This document shows, one piece after another, positions 61,301-64,000 of a DNA stretch of 64,000 nt. A program made the position numbers and the translations under genes. The DNA is from Crocodylus rhombifer (taxonomy: Eukaryota > Chordata > Crocodylia > Crocodylidae): the NCBI GenBank assembly GCA_038503035.1, contig JAVSML010024260.1:1331953-1395952 (forward strand), given 5' to 3'. Within the stretch, counting starts at the first letter, position 1. Each line of letters starts with the position of its first letter. The notes beneath the pieces are model-generated. The model was not told where the DNA came from. It ran no database searches and worked only from the letters and a program-made list of their open reading frames with translations.

Positions 61301-63885
61301 TAAGAGAGATTTTTGGGGTGGAATTAGTATATCAGCAGTGTAACTAGTGTGGGAGGTAACCACAGCACCAGCCCCAAATTCTGGCCTCATGAGGGTATGT
61401 CGCAGAGCACGCAGGTGCCCTGCACTTGAGAGCAGAAATAGCTCGGGAGAGACCCCTAGCAGCAGGTGGGGGGAAGCCCAGCTGCTAGTTACCAGGGCAG
61501 CCAGAGTCACAGGTGCTGGTTGCTAGGACAACCGCTGGGGAGCCAGCTGACAGGAAGGGCAGGGCCTGGCACATATAAACCCCAGGCGTGAGGCCAGGAG
61601 GGCAGTTCCCTGCTGGTGGCCAAGGGAGATGGAGCTGGCGCTGGCGCTGGCCAGTGCAGACAGAGGGGAGAAGCCTGACTGCTGCTACAGGTGGGAGCAT
61701 TACCTGGTAGGAATTGAATATTGTTTTGGCAGGACGATTTAGGTTTTTATGTTATAGCCCAGGGGCTTTGTGTTTTGTGTCCGCTGTTTACCTGGAGGAC
61801 TGGGTGAGGCTATTAAGGGTTGGAGCCCTCATAGGGGCTCCATGGCAGCATGGGGGCCCCGGCACCAGAAAGGGCATGGCATTTTGGGTGCACTGACCCC
61901 AGGGTGTGGGACAGCGAGAACCCCCAGAGTGAGGGGGGCTGGGAGAAGCCTCAGAGCAAGGGTCAGAGAGAAACCCCAGTGAGAGAGGGAGAGCGAGGGG
62001 ACAGCAAGGAGCCCCAGAGCGGGGGGGGGGGGGCAGTGAAAAGCCCCAGGGCAAGGGGGCAGCTGGAAGCCCAGAGAGAAGGTGGTAGGAAGCCTCACCA
62101 GGAGGGGGCAGCAGAGCACCAGGAAGGTTCAGGGCAAGACAGGGCGGCGGAAGCCCAGGGAAGTCATGAGGAGGGCCAAATTACAGCAAGGTCCAGGTTA
62201 AAACTACATCAGTAGCACCTGCGAGGCTTGGGCTGCGATGTAGGGGAGGAAAAAGGAGCCACAGATAGTGCCCCCTGGCCACTGGGGCAAATAACACAGG
62301 CAGCCTTCCACTAATTACATCAATTAATTAATCAATTAAGAACAAGGCATGGCAGACGAATAAGCAGGCGGTTGGCCCATAACAGGAGGGAGGATTCGCC
62401 AATAGAGAGGCTCCAGTAGAGCTACTCCTGTCACAGGGAACAAAATAGCCACCACCACCACTGCTCTCCTGGCTGACGTGCTACCAATGACAACACAAAT
62501 GCAGTCACTGCCTGGGGTGCAGAACTGCCTTAGAGGCATCAAGAGCTGAGGGAGGACTGATTAGGACAAGAAACCTGACTGATGGGTGTCTGTTCTGGTA
62601 ACGCATTTAGTATAATAAGCTGAATGGAAAAGAATGGTTTATGGGCTGTACAGTAGCCAACAGAAACATTAAACAGACTGGGGGCATGTCTACAGGCACG
62701 ATTAATGCAAAGCAATAAACTCCAGCACTTACTGCATCAGAGTTCAGTGCTCCCAGGTGCACCATTTGAACATGCATCTAGGACCGCAGCACATTCATCT
62801 GGGTTGGAGTAGCCCTGGCTGGTAGGGAACTACTCTGACCTGGCTCTGTGTGCTGTGGAGGAGCTGGCTGGGGCATGAATTCATGAGGATGCTCTATGGG
62901 GCTAGCTGGCAGGCAGCCCCGGCACTGAAGCACCCTCATACTCCAGCCAACTGGTCATCATCTACACCTGCACTGCTGCAAACCACAAAACTCTGTAGCA
63001 GGATAGTCCTTGTATTTATGGAGGAGCTAATTAGGCAGCTCTGCAGTAAATGTCTTGTGTAGATGTGCTCTGGGTGCTGCAAATTATTAAAAAGAAAACA
63101 TACTTGAAATGAACATTGTAGTCAGCTGGGGTACTGAAATAGCAGCTAATTCATTTACTCCCATGATTCTACATCTCATGGATGAGGGTCACCCTCCTTA
63201 TGTCCTACAGCTTGAGTGCTTTTGGCTTTTAGGGCAGCACAGAAGTACAGTGTTGCTATGCTCAGCTCACATGTGTAAATAAACTGTTTTCCTGCACCCA
63301 GAAGTTACCAGACAAAAGCAAACTGGAGAAATTACAAACGTCATTGGTCAATTCCACATTGAGGGTTCTAAGGAATTGTTAGTAACATGACTGAAGGGAA
63401 AATGATGTTTAAAAAGTATGATTTCTCACTGTCTCTGTCCCTCTGGGGGGGTTGCTGGGGTTTTTTTGCACCAGAGTAATTGTTGCATCAGTTGCAAAAA
63501 CAAACATTCAGTGGTGATGACAGCTATCCCCACACATTCCCAGCTCTGAGATGCTCCCAGCTAAGAGGTTTTAGCCAAAATACAAACTGCTTCACAGAGA
63601 TACTTTAAGCGTTATAATACATTTTGACTTATCTTTTCTATTTTAAAATTCTAGTTCAGGCGGTGTTTGATTCAGATGTTCAAATGCAGTGACATCGAGA
63701 TCACAGAGTCCAACCTGAACCCAATTTCAGAGAGAGGAGTTCTGACCCAGGACAAACGAGGTGGTGAGATGTCCACAATAGCAGCTCAGATCACCATTTC
63801 AAACAGAAGAAGTGGGGATGAGCAGAGCAACTGCCGTCCTTTCGCTCAGTTGACAGTTTCAGAAAACAAAGTTCATCCAATGTAA
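48946..63885 (+). CDS. OPNVA: Vertebrate ancient (VA) opsin, complete five-exon gene
   Basis: Non-visual, retinal-binding GPCR. VA opsins are deep-brain and retinal photoreceptors that couple light to G-protein signalling. Exons are 48946-49309, 53302-53512, 54877-54994, 60514-60753 and 63655-63885 (364+211+118+240+231 = 1164 nt, 387 aa plus TAA), all with GT-AG introns in phases 1, 2, 0 and 0. Visible marks are an N-glycosylation sequon at N9, seven membrane segments starting near residue 38, C111 and C188 for the extracellular disulfide, the Schiff-base counterion E114, ERY 135-137, CWSPY 263-267, retinal lysine K295, NPIIY 301-305, then FRRC of helix 8 with C315 and C322 as possible palmitoylation sites. 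The WDPF...PLDSIQPW N-terminus, SKIGTTCEPNW loop and RKPERQVTRM third cytoplasmic loop are VA-opsin hallmarks and differ from pinopsin and rod or cone opsins. The start has A at -3 and G at +4. No inactivating change is seen. The symbol follows common usage and may differ by database. Confidence 0.95.
50745..52716 (+). mobile_element. CR1 LINE in VA opsin intron 1, sense strand
   Basis: 5'-truncated copy covering the end of the endonuclease-RT linker (about 50750-51060), reverse transcriptase, thumb and 3' UTR with the GGGGGCTGGACTCAATGATC tail. 51277-51612 carries QHGFVVGRSCLTNLISFYDQ and LDFKKAFDLVSHDHLL and ends at a TGA. A new 327-codon frame (51628-52611) holds GVPQGSVLGPILFNIF and FADDTKLWG (FADD at 51808-51819), so the polymerase catalytic residues are intact in part. 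A few stops and frameshifts upstream make it inactive. It lies wholly inside intron 1. Confidence 0.92.
53302..53512 (+). CDS. OPNVA: VA opsin exon 2 (TM3 end, TM4, second extracellular loop)
   Basis: Completes codon 122 and encodes residues 123-191 plus two bases of W192. It carries the ERY triad (135-137) at the cytoplasmic end of TM3, the CRPLGNMRLRGKH loop, TM4, and the second extracellular loop with C188, which pairs with C111. Residue 182, at the place of rhodopsin E181, is not glutamate, so the Schiff-base counterion should be E114. The acceptor is TTTCATTACAG and the donor TG|GTAAGG. Confidence 0.95.
54877..54994 (+). CDS. OPNVA: VA opsin exon 3 (TM5)
   Basis: Completes W192 and encodes residues 193-231: YSGAYNDHTY, then TM5 (IITFFTTCFIIP...) and the start of the third cytoplasmic loop ending KLVRKLRK. 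The acceptor is TTTCATGTAG and the donor AAG|GTAAAC. It is flanked by introns of 1364 and 5519 bp. Confidence 0.94.
55520..55583. repeat. CA/CG microsatellite in intron 3
   Basis: Alternating purine-pyrimidine sequence: ACACACGTACACACAC, then GCGCGCGTGCACGCGC, then a (CA)n run. Z-DNA prone. Confidence 0.9.
55912..56744. mobile_element. hAT MITE split by a nested CR1
   Basis: Starts CAGTGGTTTCCAAACTTT and ends AAACCACTG, its inverse. Flanked by CTTTAGAT at 55904-55911 and 56745-56752, an exact 8-bp duplication. The hAT part is 55912 to about 56067 plus the last few bases; the rest is a CR1 insertion. It lies in VA opsin intron 3. Confidence 0.88.
56068..56737 (+). mobile_element. CR1 LINE 3' end nested in a hAT element
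   Basis: From IIDSKMNMGRQCGEAV through the 'RVQRRATRMIRG' thumb segment to the 3' UTR GGGGTCGGACTTGATCTGCT and the end AACTATGGAACTATG. The frame is nearly open over 56042-56398. The sequence is close to the consensus as I know it, so the copy is probably young. Confidence 0.9.
59590..59826 (+). mobile_element. CR1 LINE 3' tail in intron 3
   Basis: TTTAGGTTAGATATTAGGAA (CR1 'FRLDIRK'), CTGGAACAGGTTACC, then GAGGTCCCTTCCAACCCTAA and TTCTATG. It is an older, more diverged subfamily than the copy at 56068. Confidence 0.85.
59969..60187. mobile_element. Probable hAT-like MITE in intron 3
   Basis: 219 bp starting CAGTGGTGTCAAAG and ending TGTGCCACTCTG. The flanks ACCTAGCC and ACCTAGTA match at 6 of 8. 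The ends fit the hAT pattern with one indel. Confidence 0.5.
60514..60753 (+). CDS. OPNVA: VA opsin exon 4 (TM6, TM7, retinal lysine)
   Basis: Encodes residues 232-311 in phase 0. It starts at the VSDTQGRLGTTRKPERQ cytoplasmic loop, continues through TM6 with CWSPY (263-267), the third extracellular loop, and TM7 with K295 inside AFFAKTATVYNPIIY, and ends at FMNKQ. The acceptor follows a long pyrimidine tract (TCTCTCTCTCTTTTCTTCCTAAG would be its core, 60492-60513). The donor is CAG|GTACTG. Reading through this donor keeps the frame open for another 40 codons (see the alternative tail entry). Confidence 0.95.
60754..60876 (+). CDS. OPNVA: Possible alternative VA opsin tail by retention of intron 4
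   Basis: If the exon 4 donor is not used, translation continues in frame for 40 codons to a TAA at 60874-60876. The receptor would be 351 aa, without helix 8 FRRC and without the phosphorylatable tail. VA opsin isoforms with alternative tails made by non-splicing at this intron have been reported in fish and birds; that is from memory. The sequence shows only the open frame. No canonical AATAAA was seen in the next 200 bases, so transcript support is needed. The tail is hydrophobic and rich in Tyr and Ser, with no motif I recognise. Confidence 0.4.
   Translation, partial: VLYGFNSLSYTLSYFQVNDIVYSIIHYFLLPTCKSIGCGM
61333..62300. repeat. GC-rich repeat block in intron 4
   Basis: Opens CAGCAGTGTAACTAGTGTGG, similar to the start at 27552. 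It contains a TATA-like CACATATAAACCCC at 61571 and a minisatellite. It may be a composite or LTR-like element; the right end is not settled. Confidence 0.4.
61895..62165. repeat. Degenerate minisatellite, about 25-35-bp units
   Basis: Repeated AGCCCCAGAGCGAGGGGGCAG-like units (for example near 61918, 61955, 62008, 62043 and 62070), with a G12 run near 62021. All open frames across it are repeat artefacts. Confidence 0.7.
62682..63070. mobile_element. GGGC-ended MITE in intron 4
   Basis: Starts GGGCATGTCTACAGGCACG and ends CTTGTGTAGATGTGCTC (inverse). The central palindrome GGGGCATGAATTCATGAGGA / CACCCTCATACTCC is shared with 15345-15828. TGG on both sides may be a 3-bp target duplication. 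Confidence 0.65.
63655..63885 (+). CDS. OPNVA: VA opsin exon 5 (helix 8 and cytoplasmic tail)
   Basis: Encodes residues 312-387 and the TAA at 63883-63885. It opens with FRRCLIQMFKC, the amphipathic helix 8 with two candidate palmitoylated cysteines. The long Ser/Thr-rich tail carries many possible kinase sites for desensitisation and ends ENKVHPM. The acceptor is TTTTAAAATTCTAG. NKQ|FR is the standard last intron position in the opsin family, which supports this junction. Confidence 0.93.
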   Translation, partial: FRRCLIQMFKCSDIEITESNLNPISERGVLTQDKRGGEMSTIAAQITISNRRSGDEQSNCRPFAQLTVSENKVHPM

Positions 63886-64000
63886 GCAGGACCTTTGAAG
63901 ATGCTCAGTGACGCAACATTATAAAATATTCCTTTGGTATCGGGTGTTCATACAAAATGTTGTCATTGAGAATACTGAGGCTCAGCAGAAACTTCTTCCT
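63886..64000 (+). other. OPNVA: VA opsin 3' UTR, start only
   Basis: The 115 bases after the TAA to the window edge contain no canonical AATAAA. The 3' UTR and polyadenylation site must lie beyond the window. Confidence 0.7.

Noticed and set aside
61850..62215. 121-codon Glu/Gly/Arg-rich repeat protein
   Set aside because: Translation of the minisatellite; no conserved start and interrupted unit lengths.
61333..62615. One 1.27-kb element with TAGTATAT/TAGTATAA flanks
   Set aside because: The flanks agree at 7 of 8 but the right edge (ACGCATT) lacks the expected CTG end, so the boundary was not accepted.

Overview
The window looks like vertebrate nuclear DNA, most likely from a crocodilian. 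The evidence is a split multi-exon opsin gene with GT-AG introns, AT-rich intergenic sequence, many 5'-truncated CR1 LINEs, small non-autonomous hAT-type elements with 8-bp target duplications, and several palindromic MITE-like elements whose ends read GGGCAxxTCTACA. Those ends recall the Chompy-type MITEs reported from crocodilians. A turtle or bird is less likely but not excluded. No bacterial, viral or plasmid gene was seen.

The only host gene I can support is on the + strand at 48946-63885. It is a complete five-exon vertebrate ancient (VA) opsin encoding 387 aa. Every splice junction is GT-AG and in frame, and the retinal lysine (K295), counterion glutamate (E114), ERY triad, disulfide cysteines and NPIIY motif are all present. 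A TATA-like box lies about 310 bp upstream of the ATG, and a 16-codon upstream ORF with good initiation context sits in the presumed 5' UTR. If intron 4 is retained, the reading frame continues for 40 codons and gives an alternative tail, an arrangement reported for VA opsins of fish and birds.

Positions 1-48600 are intergenic as far as I can see. Open frames there, including 332- and 180-codon frames in GC-rich patches, show no recognisable domains and look like chance. The region holds CR1 copies at 3208-3735 (-), 26010-26083 (+), 33201-36130 (-, most of ORF2) and 38465-40865 (+, with an ORF1 esterase remnant). It also holds hAT MITEs at 25426-25612, 27552-27891 and 40289-40551; GGGC-ended MITEs at 1280-1610, 15345-15828, 32346-32664 and 46815-47177; a 740-bp element with inverted ends at 30474-31212; tRNA-like SINE remnants; a perfect 42-bp-arm hairpin at 11351-11443; and a palindromic cluster with AT and purine-pyrimidine alternation at 40862-41402.

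The opsin introns are also full of repeats. Intron 1 has a 2-kb sense CR1 with a 327-codon reverse-transcriptase frame. Intron 3 has a CR1 nested inside a hAT element, a second hAT-like element, a CR1 tail and a CA/CG microsatellite. Intron 4 has a GC-rich minisatellite and a GGGC-type MITE. None of these touches the coding exons. Repeat family names are from memory and need a RepeatMasker run.
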